NCBI GenBank assembly: GCA_947371755.1
Contig: CANBQT010000006.1
Location: forward strand, 1 to 64,000
Direction: 5' to 3'
DNA length: 64,000 nucleotides
Origin: Chitinophagaceae bacterium
GTDB taxonomy: Bacteria > Bacteroidota > Bacteroidia > Chitinophagales > Chitinophagaceae
Shown here: piece by piece, positions 17,982 to 27,290 of the stretch
How the letters are laid out: every line of letters starts with the position of its first letter
How positions within the stretch are numbered: the stretch's first letter is position 1
Translations under genes and position numbers: made by a program
Notes under the pieces: model-generated
What the model was told of the DNA's origin: nothing
The model's database searches: none
What the model saw: only the letters and a program-made list of their open reading frames with translations

Positions 17982-19628
17982 ATGCCTAAAGACAGTTCGA
18001 TACACTCAGTTTTAATTATTGGTTCGGGTCCGATTATTATTGGCCAAGCCTGTGAATTTGATTATTCAGGCACCCAGGCTGCCCGAAGCCTACGTGAAGA
18101 AGGGATCAAAGTGATCCTAATTAACAGTAACCCTGCCACCATTATGACCGATCCGATGATGGCCGACAAGGTTTATCTGCTCCCTTTGACGGTTGAAAGT
18201 ATCGAAAAAATATTAGATGAGAACCAGATTGATGCGGTATTGCCTACAATGGGTGGTCAAACAGCACTAAATCTATGTAAAGAAGCCGATGAATTAGGGG
18301 TTTGGAAAAAGTACAATTGCCGCCTGATTGGGGTGGATATTGCTGCTATTGATACGGCAGAAGACCGTGAAAAATTCCGCCAATTGATGGTAAAAATTGG
18401 AATGGCTGTAGCACCAAGTAGGGTTGCCAATAGTTTTTTAGAAGGAAAAGAATTTGCACAAGAGATTGGTTTTCCATTAGTTATACGCCCTTCATTTACC
18501 CTTGGCGGTACTGGTGGCGGCTTTGTACATACCAAAGACGATCTAGATGCTGCCCTTGATAGAGGTTTAAAAGCTTCCCCTATACACGAGGTATTGGTGG
18601 AGAAGGCAGTGCTTGGATGGAAAGAGTACGAATTAGAATTATTGCGCGATTGTAATGATAATGTAGTTATTATTTGTACGGTAGAAAATTTAGACCCGAT
18701 GGGGGTTCATACTGGTGATTCCATCACCGTTGCACCTGCCATGACTTTAAGTGATACTGCATTTCAGGAAATGCGTAATAAAGCGATTCTGATGATGCGT
18801 TCATTAGGAAACTTTACCGGAGGTTGTAACGTACAATTTGCTCAGAATCCTGAAAATGAAGAATTAATTGCTGTTGAGATTAACCCACGTGTAAGCCGTT
18901 CTTCCGCCCTTGCCTCTAAAGCAACTGGATACCCCATTGCAAAGATTGCCGCTAAATTGGCAATCGGTTATTCATTAGACGAATTGAAGAATCAGATTAC
19001 TAAAACTACCTCAGCTTATTTCGAGCCAGCTTTAGACTATGTAATTGTAAAAGTACCACGCTGGAACTTTGACAAATTCAAAGGTGCGAACGACACTTTA
19101 GGATTACAAATGAAGAGTGTGGGTGAAGTGATGGCCATTGGCAGAAGCTTTACAGAAGCCATTCAGAAAGCCTGTCAGAGTTTAGAGAACGAAGCTATCG
19201 GTCTGGGCTATTATGGTAAAAGCTTAATGAAGAGCGAAGAGATTGTAGAGTACATCAAAACACCAAAATGGGATCGCATCTTCCGTATTAAAGACGCATT
19301 GATGCAGGGTTCTACTGTTAAATCCATAGCACATGCAACTGGAATTGACCGTTGGTTCCTTTATCAGATCCAACAAATTTGTAATATCGAAAAAGAAATT
19401 GCACAACATAGCTTAGAAACTATCCCAACTGCACTTTTAAAAGAAGCGAAAAAGAATGGTTTCAGCGATCTTCAAATTGTTCGTATCATGAACAATACTT
19501 GCACAGAAGATGAAGTTTACGAAAAAAGAAAGGCACTAGGTATTACACGTGTTTACAAAATGGTTGATACCTGTAGCGCAGAATTTGAAGCAAAAACACC
19601 TTATTTCTATAGTAGCTTCGAAGGTTAG
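17982..19628 (+). CDS. carB: Carbamoyl-phosphate synthase large subunit, N-terminal half only
   Basis: This 548-residue protein matches only the first half of CarB (E. coli CarB is about 1070 residues). It holds the carboxyphosphate ATP-grasp domain ([19 protein letters not shown], then [17 protein letters not shown], then [19 protein letters not shown]) and the oligomerisation domain, ending [21 protein letters not shown]. The stop falls at the boundary where the carbamoyl-phosphate domain should begin. No remnant of the second half follows, and a strong terminator comes within 40 bases. ATG 17982 is preferred over an upstream in-frame start because 29 extra residues would be uncharacteristic and would span the -7 box. 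Either CarB is split into two genes, as in some archaea and deep-branching bacteria, or this is a specialised half-enzyme. Confidence 0.88.
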   Translation: MPKDSSIHSVLIIGSGPIIIGQACEFDYSGTQAARSLREEGIKVILINSNPATIMTDPMMADKVYLLPLTVESIEKILDENQIDAVLPTMGGQTALNLCKEADELGVWKKYNCRLIGVDIAAIDTAEDREKFRQLMVKIGMAVAPSRVANSFLEGKEFAQEIGFPLVIRPSFTLGGTGGGFVHTKDDLDAALDRGLKASPIHEVLVEKAVLGWKEYELELLRDCNDNVVIICTVENLDPMGVHTGDSITVAPAMTLSDTAFQEMRNKAILMMRSLGNFTGGCNVQFAQNPENEELIAVEINPRVSRSSALASKATGYPIAKIAAKLAIGYSLDELKNQITKTTSAYFEPALDYVIVKVPRWNFDKFKGANDTLGLQMKSVGEVMAIGRSFTEAIQKACQSLENEAIGLGYYGKSLMKSEEIVEYIKTPKWDRIFRIKDALMQGSTVKSIAHATGIDRWFLYQIQQICNIEKEIAQHSLETIPTALLKEAKKNGFSDLQIVRIMNNTCTEDEVYEKRKALGITRVYKMVDTCSAEFEAKTPYFYSSFEG

Positions 19629-19662
19629 GCTTTTAAAAAAAATTAAAAAATACATTTCATCA

Positions 19663-19689
19663 AAAGGCCGCTTGTTAAAGGCGGCCTTT
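19663..19689 (+). terminator. Hairpin terminator after carB
   Basis: A perfect 9-bp stem, AAAGGCCGC (19663-19671) with GCGGCCTTT (19681-19689), encloses a 9-base loop and sits 35 bases after the carB stop. The tail is only moderately T-rich. Confidence 0.75.
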
Positions 19690-19701
19690 GTGTTTACTTT
19701 G
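19672..19701 (+). promoter_or_regulatory. Candidate promoter for the GH18-NodB-GT2 gene
   Basis: TTG at 19672-19674 and TACTTTG at 19695-19701 are separated by 20 bases, close to the Bacteroidota -33/-7 layout. The -33 element lies in the loop of the carB terminator. The ATG follows 35 bases after the -7 box. Confidence 0.45.
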
Positions 19702-19736
19702 CATATCTAGCATCTTTTTTACTTGTATAAGAATTC

Positions 19737-22700
19737 ATGGATAACAAACATTCGGCGCAGATTTTTCAAACCAATAACCCTTCCCGCTGGCAAAGATTTA
19801 AATGGGGTGGCAGGTTACTCTTATTTATTTTGATCCTGGTGATAGCCATTGTTACCATCGCTATCAAAAATATGTACCTCCCGAACCTACCCATGATGCA
19901 GGGTCAAGCGATGAAAGAGGTACTTCAGGCGGAGAAGTCTACCAGCAAACTTGCAAAAAAATACCAGGGATTTCGAAAATTTATTGATAATAGGTGGGCT
20001 AAGGGTAGAGGCTGCGGACAAGAAGACAGTGTATTAAATCTTTCTAACTCATCCCTTTTCAGCGATAGCTTAGGCATTCGTGCTGCATTCTATGTTGCCT
20101 GGGATGCACAATCTTTCTTTTCTCTTAAAAGAAATATCTCAAAAATGAATCTGGTGATGCCAGAATGGTTTTTCCTGGATCCTAAAGGAGATTCGGTGTA
20201 TACGAATATAGACGAAAGAGGTTTTGATGTGATTAAAGCTTCAGGTGTTCGTGTGATGCCCATGATGACGAATAATGTGAAATCAGTTTTTAGAGGCGAT
20301 GTAGTACACAGAATCATCAACAATCCTGTGAAGAAAAATAAATTGATCAACGACTTGGTAAAGCTGATAAAAAAATATGGCTTCGTTGGTATCAATATAG
20401 ATTTCGAAGAATTGATAGAAACTAAAAATGAAGTACTATCTAATTTTCAAAAAGAATTATATGCCCGTTTTCATAAAGAAGGATTATTGGTTTCACAAGA
20501 CGTGATGCCATTTAACGAAGATTATGATTATCAAACATTAGGGAAGTATAACGACTATCTTTTCTTAATGGCTTATGATGAGCATTCCAGTGATACCAAG
20601 CCAGGACCCATCAGCAGTCAGAAATGGATCGAAGCAGCAGTTGATCAATTAGCAAAAAAAGTATCCCCTAAGAAAATCGTTTTATGTTTAGCTGCCTATG
20701 GATATGATTGGGTGAAGGGGGGACAAGGAACTGATGTTACCTATCAACAGGCATTGGTTATTGCCAGAGAAAGTGAAGGAAAAGTTCAATACAATAACGA
20801 TACGTATAATTTAAGTTATCAGTATTGGGATGACAATGACAAAGAACACGAAGTACATTTCACAGATGCAGCAACCAATTTTAATACCGTTCGATTTGCT
20901 ACTGAATATCCATTAGCTGGAACTGCTCTGTGGAGATTAGGAAGTGAAGATAGTAGGTTATGGGATTTTTATAATCAGCCCATGTCTCGTAAATCTTTGG
21001 GTAAATTCAACTTCACAGAATTCAATAAAGTAGAAGCCACAGACGATGTAGACTTTATGGGTGATGGAGAAGTATTGGATGTTTTATCCACTCCAAGAGA
21101 AGGACATATTACGCCTGAAATAGATTCTACATTGATGCTGATCAGTGAAGAAAAATATGATTCTTTACCTAGCATGTTTGTAGTAAAACAAATGGGCAGG
21201 ATTGATGCTTCGAAAAAGAAATTAGTTCTCACATTTGATGACGGACCAGATCCTGTTTATACAAAACAGATCTTAGATATCCTTGCAAAATATCACGTAC
21301 CCGCCAGTTTTTTTGTGGTAGGGATTGAAGCTGAAAATAATATTCCTTTAGTTAAAAGAATTTATAACGAAGGCCACGAATTAGGGAATCACACATTTAC
21401 CCATCCCAATATGGCTAAAGTGAGTAAGCAAAGGGCTTTGTTGGAAATGGATGCTACCCGCTTATTGTTAGAATGTATTACAGGCCATAGTACCATCATG
21501 TTCCGCGCACCTTATAACGCTGATGCGCAGCCAGAAAAAATGGAAGAGCTGGTGCCTGTTGCATTGAGTAGAACCAGAAATTATTTAACCATTGGTGAAA
21601 ATATTGATCCCGAAGATTGGGAGGCAAGTGAAGTGCCACACTTTAATGCAGATACCGTTTACAATCGTGTAATGGCTTTAAAGGATCGAGGAAATATTAT
21701 TTTATTACACGATGCAGGTGGAGATAGGAGTGCTACTGTAAAAGCCTTGCCAAGACTCATCGAAGATTTACAAAAACAAGGCTACACTTTTATTACAGTA
21801 GCAGAATTATTGAACAAGAAAAGAGATGACATGATGCCACCAGTTCCAGCAGGAAGTGGCTTTCAATTAATTCAGTTCAACAACTTTATTGCTGAGTTTG
21901 GCTATTATTTAAGTCAACTTTTATTTGCACTCTTTATCCTGTTTTTAATATTAGGTTCGATTCGTTTGATCATGATGCTGAGCCTTTCGGTTTTGCAGAG
22001 AAAAAAAGAAAAGAGTTTGGCCTTAATTCCATTTACAGGAAATCCATTAGTGTCGATCATAGTTCCCGCATTTAATGAAGAAGTAAATGCAGTGAGTTCC
22101 ATTGAAAATTTATTGAGATGCGATTACCCGAATTTTAATATCGTTTTTGTAGATGATGGTAGTAAGGATAGCACTTATGAAAAAGTACATACCGCATTTG
22201 CACATCATCCAAAAGTAAAAGTGTTTACAAAGCCAAATGGTGGCAAAGCATCCGCACTGAATTTTGGAATCGCACAAACTGATGCGGATTATGTGGTTTG
22301 TATTGATGCTGATACCAAATTATTGACTGATGCCGTAAGTAAATTGATGCAGCATTTTAGTCGCGAAAATGTGGGTGCTGTTGCAGGAAATGTAAAAGTT
22401 GGAAATGAGGTTAACATCATTACACGCTGGCAGAGTATTGAATATATTTCCAGTCAGAATGTTGATCGGAAAGCTTTCGCCTATTTAAATGCCATTACTG
22501 TTGTACCTGGAGCTATTGGTGCTTTTAGAAAAGAAGCAGTGGAGGCAGCTGGAGGATTTAGTACGGATACATTAGCAGAAGATTGCGACCTAACTATTCG
22601 TATTCTTCGTTGTGGTTATCAGATCGATAATGAGAATGGTGCTATAGCCATGACGGAAGCGCCAGAATCGATCAAGCAATTCATGAAGCAACGTTTCCGT

Positions 22701-23120
22701 TGGACTTTTGGAGTGATGCAAACATTCTGGAAAAACAGGGATGCACTTTTCAATCCTCAATTCAAAGCTTTGGGATGGCTTGCCTTGCCAGATATCTTAT
22801 TATTTAAATATTTGATCCCTTTATTTGCGCCATTAGCCGACTTCTTAATGTTGATTGGATTACTGACGGGAAATGCGGGAAAACTAGGTTTTTACTACCT
22901 CATTTTCATGTTGGTAGACGCAGCTATAGCTGCATTGGCATTCCTTTTCGAAAAAGAACCTATCTGGAAGCTGATTTGGTTATTACCGCAACGATTAGTT
23001 TACCGCTGGCTGATGCTGGTAGTGCTTTTCAGATCGTACCGAAGAGCATTTAAAGGGGAACTACAGCATTGGGGAGTGCTGAAAAGAACCGGTAATGTGA
23101 AAGATGTGCACGAAGTTTAA
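19737..23120 (+). CDS. Fused GH18-like hydrolase / NodB polysaccharide deacetylase / GT2 glycosyltransferase
   Basis: This is a 1127-residue membrane protein. TM1 is at about residues 26-44. Residues ~110-415 are GH18-like, with GINIDFEE (218-225) carrying Asp222 and the catalytic acid Glu224. Residues ~494-690 are a NodB deacetylase: TFDDGPD (499-505), metal ligands HTFTH (His552, His556), RAPYN (590-594) and LLHDAG (656-661). TM helices follow near 725-752. Residues ~770-1000 are a GT2 processive synthase: VDDGS (805-809), DADT (857-860), EDCD (948-951) and QRFRW (985-989). C-terminal TMs are near 1020-1100. The expected action is synthesis of a beta-linked GlcNAc-type polymer at the membrane, plus deacetylation and cleavage outside. 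The polymer itself is not identified. It lies between two terminators, so is probably monocistronic. Confidence 0.9.
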   Translation: MDNKHSAQIFQTNNPSRWQRFKWGGRLLLFILILVIAIVTIAIKNMYLPNLPMMQGQAMKEVLQAEKSTSKLAKKYQGFRKFIDNRWAKGRGCGQEDSVLNLSNSSLFSDSLGIRAAFYVAWDAQSFFSLKRNISKMNLVMPEWFFLDPKGDSVYTNIDERGFDVIKASGVRVMPMMTNNVKSVFRGDVVHRIINNPVKKNKLINDLVKLIKKYGFVGINIDFEELIETKNEVLSNFQKELYARFHKEGLLVSQDVMPFNEDYDYQTLGKYNDYLFLMAYDEHSSDTKPGPISSQKWIEAAVDQLAKKVSPKKIVLCLAAYGYDWVKGGQGTDVTYQQALVIARESEGKVQYNNDTYNLSYQYWDDNDKEHEVHFTDAATNFNTVRFATEYPLAGTALWRLGSEDSRLWDFYNQPMSRKSLGKFNFTEFNKVEATDDVDFMGDGEVLDVLSTPREGHITPEIDSTLMLISEEKYDSLPSMFVVKQMGRIDASKKKLVLTFDDGPDPVYTKQILDILAKYHVPASFFVVGIEAENNIPLVKRIYNEGHELGNHTFTHPNMAKVSKQRALLEMDATRLLLECITGHSTIMFRAPYNADAQPEKMEELVPVALSRTRNYLTIGENIDPEDWEASEVPHFNADTVYNRVMALKDRGNIILLHDAGGDRSATVKALPRLIEDLQKQGYTFITVAELLNKKRDDMMPPVPAGSGFQLIQFNNFIAEFGYYLSQLLFALFILFLILGSIRLIMMLSLSVLQRKKEKSLALIPFTGNPLVSIIVPAFNEEVNAVSSIENLLRCDYPNFNIVFVDDGSKDSTYEKVHTAFAHHPKVKVFTKPNGGKASALNFGIAQTDADYVVCIDADTKLLTDAVSKLMQHFSRENVGAVAGNVKVGNEVNIITRWQSIEYISSQNVDRKAFAYLNAITVVPGAIGAFRKEAVEAAGGFSTDTLAEDCDLTIRILRCGYQIDNENGAIAMTEAPESIKQFMKQRFRWTFGVMQTFWKNRDALFNPQFKALGWLALPDILLFKYLIPLFAPLADFLMLIGLLTGNAGKLGFYYLIFMLVDAAIAALAFLFEKEPIWKLIWLLPQRLVYRWLMLVVLFRSYRRAFKGELQHWGVLKRTGNVKDVHEV

Positions 23121-23136
23121 AAACTTAATAAAAACT

Positions 23137-23170
23137 AAGAAGGTCAGTAATACGCAATACTGCCCTTCTT
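23137..23170 (+). terminator. Hairpin terminator after the GH18-NodB-GT2 gene
   Basis: AAGAAGG-T-CAGTA (23137-23149) pairs with TACTG-C-CCTTCTT (23158-23170), with one T-C mismatch and an 8-base loop, followed by TTCTTTACTTT. Confidence 0.8.
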
Positions 23171-23175
23171 TTCTT

Positions 23176-23182
23176 TACTTTG
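23176..23182 (+). promoter_or_regulatory. Candidate -7 box for the transketolase half
   Basis: TACTTTG, followed by C as in the promoter-like box before the GH18-NodB-GT2 gene, lies 26 bases before the ATG at 23209 and directly after the terminator. No -33 element was recognised. Confidence 0.35.
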
Positions 23183-23208
23183 CATTCTATTAATTAAAAG
23201 ATCAAGGG

Positions 23209-24171
23209 ATGAAATTATCAGACATTAAAGTTCTAAACGAGAAAGAAACTCGTGGTGGCTTTGGAGAAGGCATACATGAAATAGGTAAAGAAAACGAAAA
23301 TGTAGTTGTACTAACTGCGGATCTGGCTGGTTCTTTAAAATTAGGACCATTTATCAAGGATTTTCCTAACCGTTTTGTACAAGTAGGAATTGCAGAAGCC
23401 AATATGATTGGCATTGCAGCTGGTTTAACTATTGGAGGTAAAATTCCATATACTACTACTTTCGCCAATTTTAGTACAGGTAGAGTATATGATCAGATCC
23501 GTCAGAGTGTGGCCTATAGTGATAAGAATGTAAAAATTTGTGCCTCTCACGCCGGATTAACATTAGGTGAAGATGGAGCCACACACCAGATTTTAGAAGA
23601 CATTGGATTGATGAAGATGTTGCCGGGAATGACAGTGATTGTTCCTTGTGATTTTAATCAAACTAAAGCAGCAACTAAAGCGATTGCTTCATATCAAGGA
23701 CCAGTATACTTAAGATTCGGAAGACCAAAATGGCCCAACTTTACGGCAGAAGACGGAAGTGATTTTGTGATTGGCAAAGCTCAAAAATTGAGCGATGGTG
23801 CTGACGTTTCTATTTTCGCATGCGGACATATGGTATGGAAAGCAATTGAAGCTGGTCGCATCCTGGAAGAAAAAGGAATTAGTGTAGAAGTAATCAATAT
23901 TCATACAATTAAACCATTGGATACAGAAGCCGTGATAGCATCTATCAGCAAAACTAAATGTGCTGTTACTGTTGAAGAACATAATGTAATTGGTGGCTTA
24001 GGAGATTCTATTGCACAAGTTGCCGCTAAGCATTGCCCGATACCAATTGAATATGTTGGAACCAATGATACCTTTGGAGAGAGTGGCAAACCAACAGAAT
24101 TACTTACTAAATATGGTTTAGATACACCGTTTATTGTTGCCGCAGCTGAGAAAGTTTTGGCAAGAAAATAA
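23209..24171 (+). CDS. Transketolase, C-terminal section (pyrimidine-binding and C domains)
   Basis: This 320-residue protein matches the second half of transketolase. The pyrimidine-binding domain has VGIAEANMIGIAAGL with the cofactor-activating Glu, ASHAGLTLGEDGATHQ and LPGMTVIVPCD. The C-terminal domain begins near residue 185 (ADVSIFACGHM), with VEEHNVIGGLGDSIAQ later. Split transketolases are common, but the N-terminal thiamine-diphosphate half normally lies directly upstream; here the upstream gene is unrelated and terminated, so the partner must be elsewhere. It may instead serve a deoxyxylulose-phosphate-synthase-like role, but the sequence fits transketolase better. A strong terminator follows. 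Confidence 0.9.
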   Translation: MKLSDIKVLNEKETRGGFGEGIHEIGKENENVVVLTADLAGSLKLGPFIKDFPNRFVQVGIAEANMIGIAAGLTIGGKIPYTTTFANFSTGRVYDQIRQSVAYSDKNVKICASHAGLTLGEDGATHQILEDIGLMKMLPGMTVIVPCDFNQTKAATKAIASYQGPVYLRFGRPKWPNFTAEDGSDFVIGKAQKLSDGADVSIFACGHMVWKAIEAGRILEEKGISVEVINIHTIKPLDTEAVIASISKTKCAVTVEEHNVIGGLGDSIAQVAAKHCPIPIEYVGTNDTFGESGKPTELLTKYGLDTPFIVAAAEKVLARK

Positions 24172-24199
24172 TGTTGTTCACCGATAAAAAGAATCTTTT

Positions 24200-24226
24200 A
24201 ACCGCGACTATGGTCGCGGTTTTTTG
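24200..24226 (+). terminator. Strong intrinsic terminator after the transketolase half
   Basis: A perfect 9-bp GC-rich stem, AACCGCGAC (24200-24208) and GTCGCGGTT (24213-24221), with a TATG loop is followed directly by TTTTTGTTTTT. Confidence 0.92.
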
Positions 24227-24316
24227 TTTTTATAGCTGCAATTTTGGTTTTATGATTTCTTTTACAATTGGTAGCACAGATATTGGATGTAGTTAGATAG
24301 AACCAAAAATTATTTT

Positions 24317-24949
24317 ATGAAAAACAACACTACACAAAAAGCAGTTTTGATGGGAATCAGCTTGATGCTATTCACAGCATCTTATTCTTTTTCTCAAAGA
24401 GGTTGGGGCAATAATCATGAAAGAAATGAACACCAGGATAGAAACGAACGCGAAGAAAGACACGAATACAGAGAAAGAGAAGAACGTCACGAACGCATGG
24501 AAAACTATGGACGTAGAAATGACTTTTATGAAAGACCAAGAACATCTGTAAGCATTGGAATTGGTAATGGATATGGCTACGGATATTCTGGAGGTGGCGG
24601 TGGATATTATAATCCCTATGCATCGCACTATACTTCTCCTAGATTTACTTTAGGCTTCCGTTTTAATCTTCTGCCTATGGGTTATATTTCTATGAATTTC
24701 GGTGGATATCCTTATTATTATTACAATGGAGCATTTATGCGTAACTATCATAATTACTACGAGATAGTAGAAGCACCTATCGGCGTGGAAGTTCCATCAT
24801 TACCATTGGATGCAAGAGCTATAGTCATCAACGATACCAAGTACTATGAAATCAATGGAAACTTTTTCAAAAAAGTATACCACGGAAATGGAGAAACCTG
24901 GTACAGAGTAGTAGGCAAGAATGGACGTCTTGAAACAGACTATGATTAA
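24317..24949 (+). CDS. Secreted charged/Tyr-rich protein, DUF6515-like C-terminus
   Basis: This is a 210-residue protein with a signal peptide (about residues 1-27, ending YSFSQ). Residues 28-75 are very rich in Glu, Arg and His (repeats of EREERHE). Residues 80-105 are Gly/Tyr-rich. The second half (GYISMNFGGYPYYYYNGAFM, then YYEIVEAPIGVEVPSLP, then KYYEINGNFFKKVYHG) resembles the DUF6515 pattern of paired Y-x-Y-x-N-G strands found in Bacteroidota. The function is unknown; a periplasmic or surface location is likely. The 65-base repeat element begins 30 bases after the stop. Confidence 0.75.
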   Translation: MKNNTTQKAVLMGISLMLFTASYSFSQRGWGNNHERNEHQDRNEREERHEYREREERHERMENYGRRNDFYERPRTSVSIGIGNGYGYGYSGGGGGYYNPYASHYTSPRFTLGFRFNLLPMGYISMNFGGYPYYYYNGAFMRNYHNYYEIVEAPIGVEVPSLPLDARAIVINDTKYYEINGNFFKKVYHGNGETWYRVVGKNGRLETDYD

Positions 24950-24978
24950 GTGAGAAGTGAGAAAAGTTGGTAGCAAAA

Positions 24979-25043
24979 GTTTCCCCTCCATCGCATGCGA
25001 TGGAGGGGTGGCTGGAGCGGCTGAGCGAACAGACGGGGTGGTT
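24979..25043 (+). repeat. 65-base GC-rich intergenic repeat, copy 1
   Basis: Bases 24979-25043 are the exact reverse complement of 51044-51108. The element holds a perfect 26-base palindrome (24983-25008) with GCATGC at its centre. A spacer with two GGGGTGG direct repeats follows. It is much more GC-rich than its surroundings. It lies between the converging ends of the DUF6515-like gene and spmAB, so it may also act as a terminator. Confidence 0.9.
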
Positions 25044-25049
25044 GATCTT

Positions 25050-26477
25050 TTAAAAGAACAACAAACTAATCCCTATCGCCGCAATCACTGAAATCAGATC
25101 GACTAATGACATCGCTGATAATGTGTATCGTGTATTTTTTACTTTGATACTTCCAAAGTAAACAGCAATTACATAAAAAGTTGTTTCTGCTGCACATTGA
25201 AAAATGCAGGCCAATCTACCTGTTAAAGAATCTACACCATACGTGCGCATGGAATCAATCATAAAACCTCTTGAACCAGCAGCATTGAAGGGTCTTAGAA
25301 TGGCAATCGGTAGTGCATCCACAATTTCTTTTTTAACTCCCATCAATAAAAACAACTTACCCATATAACCTGATACAATTTCAAACACACCACTATTTCT
25401 GAATAAAGAAATAGCCACTAACATTCCTAAGATATAAGGGAAGATTCTTTTTCCGGTTGTTAAACCCGATGATGCCCCTTCTACAAATGAGCTGAAAATG
25501 TCCTTATTATTCGATGCGAAATATTTCTCCCGATAAAATGCATAAGCTAAAATTGCAAAGATGATCACCAACAAAATCACGTTCGATAAATTCGTAGTGA
25601 AATGATTCTTTCCAATGATATCCAATCTGGTGATATAGAATAATAACCCGGCAATAATTCCCATGATGGCTCCAAGAGATAAGATCAACGATGCACTTTT
25701 AAAATTTATTTTTTGTTTGATTCCCACAATGATCAGTGCTGCAACAGTGCCCACAAATGAAGTGATAATACAAGGCAACATAACGTCTGCCGGATTCTGC
25801 GCATTCTGTGCAGCCCGATAACCAATAATGGATGTAGGAATTAATGTTAATCCCGCCGCATGCAAACTCATGAACATGATCTGCGAATTACTGGCTTTGT
25901 CTTTTTCAGTATTCAGTTCTTGCAAACTTTCCATGGCCTTTAATCCGAAGGGAGTAGCTGCCGAATCCAATCCTAAAAAGTTAGCTGCAAAATTTAAAGT
26001 CATGTAAGATATCGATGGGTGATTCTTTGGAATCTCTGGAAATACTTTTACAAAAACGGGACTCAATAATTTCGCCAACTTTTCACTCGCCCCTGAATCA
26101 ATCAATAATTGTAGTATCCCACAGAAAAAAGATAAGTATGCTATTAAGGGTAGCAATAAATCAAAAATAGTATTCTTACATGTAGGCAAAATCCCATCAG
26201 TTGCCTGCTTACCCACTGCAATCTTTACGGTACTATTATCTAAAATATAAAGTGAATCATTTTGAGTGTAGCGATGGTCTTTGGCTTTTTGCAAAGTGTC
26301 TTGCAAAAAAGGAGACACCTTACTCAAATACATTTCTTTTTTCACCAAAGGTTCGTCCTTCTTGCCATTCACAACATAATCAATAGAGTAACTATACCCA
26401 CTAAATAATTGTGCAAGGATATACGTAACTGAAACAAGTATGATAATTAACCAAAACCTACTTAATGCCATAAACAA
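25050..26477 (-). CDS. Nucleoside-recognition (Gate) membrane protein, SpmA-SpmB fusion
   Basis: This 475-residue multi-pass inner-membrane protein joins two Gate-type halves found as separate spore maturation proteins in Firmicutes. The first half has SYMTLNFAANFLGLDSAATPFGLKAME (SpmA-like; positions about 173-200). The second has ALPIAILRPFNAAGSRGFMID and AAETTFYVIAVYFGSIKVK (SpmB-like, residues about 390-450). Residues 30-120 are an extra, mostly periplasmic stretch after the first TM. The organism shows no sign of sporulation, so the role is unknown, possibly transport. It lies 51 bases downstream of pdxH on the same strand. Confidence 0.87.
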   Translation of the reverse strand: MFMALSRFWLIIILVSVTYILAQLFSGYSYSIDYVVNGKKDEPLVKKEMYLSKVSPFLQDTLQKAKDHRYTQNDSLYILDNSTVKIAVGKQATDGILPTCKNTIFDLLLPLIAYLSFFCGILQLLIDSGASEKLAKLLSPVFVKVFPEIPKNHPSISYMTLNFAANFLGLDSAATPFGLKAMESLQELNTEKDKASNSQIMFMSLHAAGLTLIPTSIIGYRAAQNAQNPADVMLPCIITSFVGTVAALIIVGIKQKINFKSASLILSLGAIMGIIAGLLFYITRLDIIGKNHFTTNLSNVILLVIIFAILAYAFYREKYFASNNKDIFSSFVEGASSGLTTGKRIFPYILGMLVAISLFRNSGVFEIVSGYMGKLFLLMGVKKEIVDALPIAILRPFNAAGSRGFMIDSMRTYGVDSLTGRLACIFQCAAETTFYVIAVYFGSIKVKNTRYTLSAMSLVDLISVIAAIGISLLFF

Positions 26478-26528
26478 TCATTGATATGGCAATATACGAA
26501 CTAATCTTTTCTAGGTTTATGCTTAAAA

Positions 26529-27176
26529 TTAAGGCGCCAATCTTTCTAAGTTCCAACCCTCTGGCTTAGCAGAATATCTTAATCTATCGTGCAACCTGGA
26601 GCTCCTGCCCTGCCAAAATTCAATGGCTGTTGGCTTTACAATATAGCCACCCCAATGATCGGGACGTGGCACTTCCTGTGCATTAAACTTATTAGAATAA
26701 AAAGCTACATTTTTATCTAACACAGATCTATCTTGTATTACTGAGCTTTGTGGGGAACACCAAGCCCCTATTCTACTTCCAACTGGACGAGAATTAAAAT
26801 ATAGATCACTTTCCTCGGCACTCACTTTTTCAATGTTCCCATCAATTCGAACCTGACGTTCTAATTCTTTCCAGAAGAAAAGTAAACAAGCTTTCGGATT
26901 GGCAGCAATCTCCTGTCCTTTATGACTATTATAGTTAGTAAAAAACACGAAACCATTTTTATCGTATCCCTTCAATAAAACAATTCTTGCCGAAGGAAAC
27001 CCTTCTACAGATGCAGTTGCTAAAGTCATGGCGTTCACTTCCTCAATTTTACTTTCGACTGCTTCTAGCCACCAATGACCAAATTGAGTATACGGATCAG
27101 ATGCCGCATCTGACTCTAAAAAAGATTTCATTCTATAATCGGTTCTAATATCTGCGATGCTATTGCTCATACTCAA
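26529..27176 (-). CDS. pdxH: Pyridoxamine 5'-phosphate oxidase
   Basis: This 215-residue FMN enzyme makes pyridoxal 5'-phosphate, the last step of vitamin B6 synthesis and salvage. The FMN site ARIVLLKGYDKNGFVFFTNY, then SHKGQE is near residues 63-90. RPVGSRIGAW and HWGGYIVKPTAIEFWQGR precede the C-terminal signature LHDRLRYS, and it ends NLERLAP like typical PdxH. It sits just downstream of the RND pump terminator and upstream of spmAB. Confidence 0.97.
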   Translation of the reverse strand: MSMSNSIADIRTDYRMKSFLESDAASDPYTQFGHWWLEAVESKIEEVNAMTLATASVEGFPSARIVLLKGYDKNGFVFFTNYNSHKGQEIAANPKACLLFFWKELERQVRIDGNIEKVSAEESDLYFNSRPVGSRIGAWCSPQSSVIQDRSVLDKNVAFYSNKFNAQEVPRPDHWGGYIVKPTAIEFWQGRSSRLHDRLRYSAKPEGWNLERLAP

Positions 27177-27235
27177 AATTTAAAATGCAAAGTTATAAAC
27201 TGTTCCCGTAGAAATAGCTAATAAATATCAGCAAA

Positions 27236-27270
27236 CAAAAAGCCCACCAACAAATTAATGAGTGGTGGGC
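27236..27270 (-). terminator. Intrinsic terminator after the RND pump
   Basis: GCCCACCA (27242-27249) pairs with TGGTGGGC (27263-27270). On the minus strand the stem is followed by TTTTTG (complement of 27236-27241), the correct orientation for the pump gene that ends at 27291. Confidence 0.85.
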
Positions 27271-27290
27271 CATTGATTATGTCAACATCA

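Noticed and set aside
19629..19736. Frameshifted second half of CarB after the stop
   Set aside because: The 108 bases after the stop contain only a terminator and promoter-like sequence before the next gene; no CarB-like residues appear in any frame.
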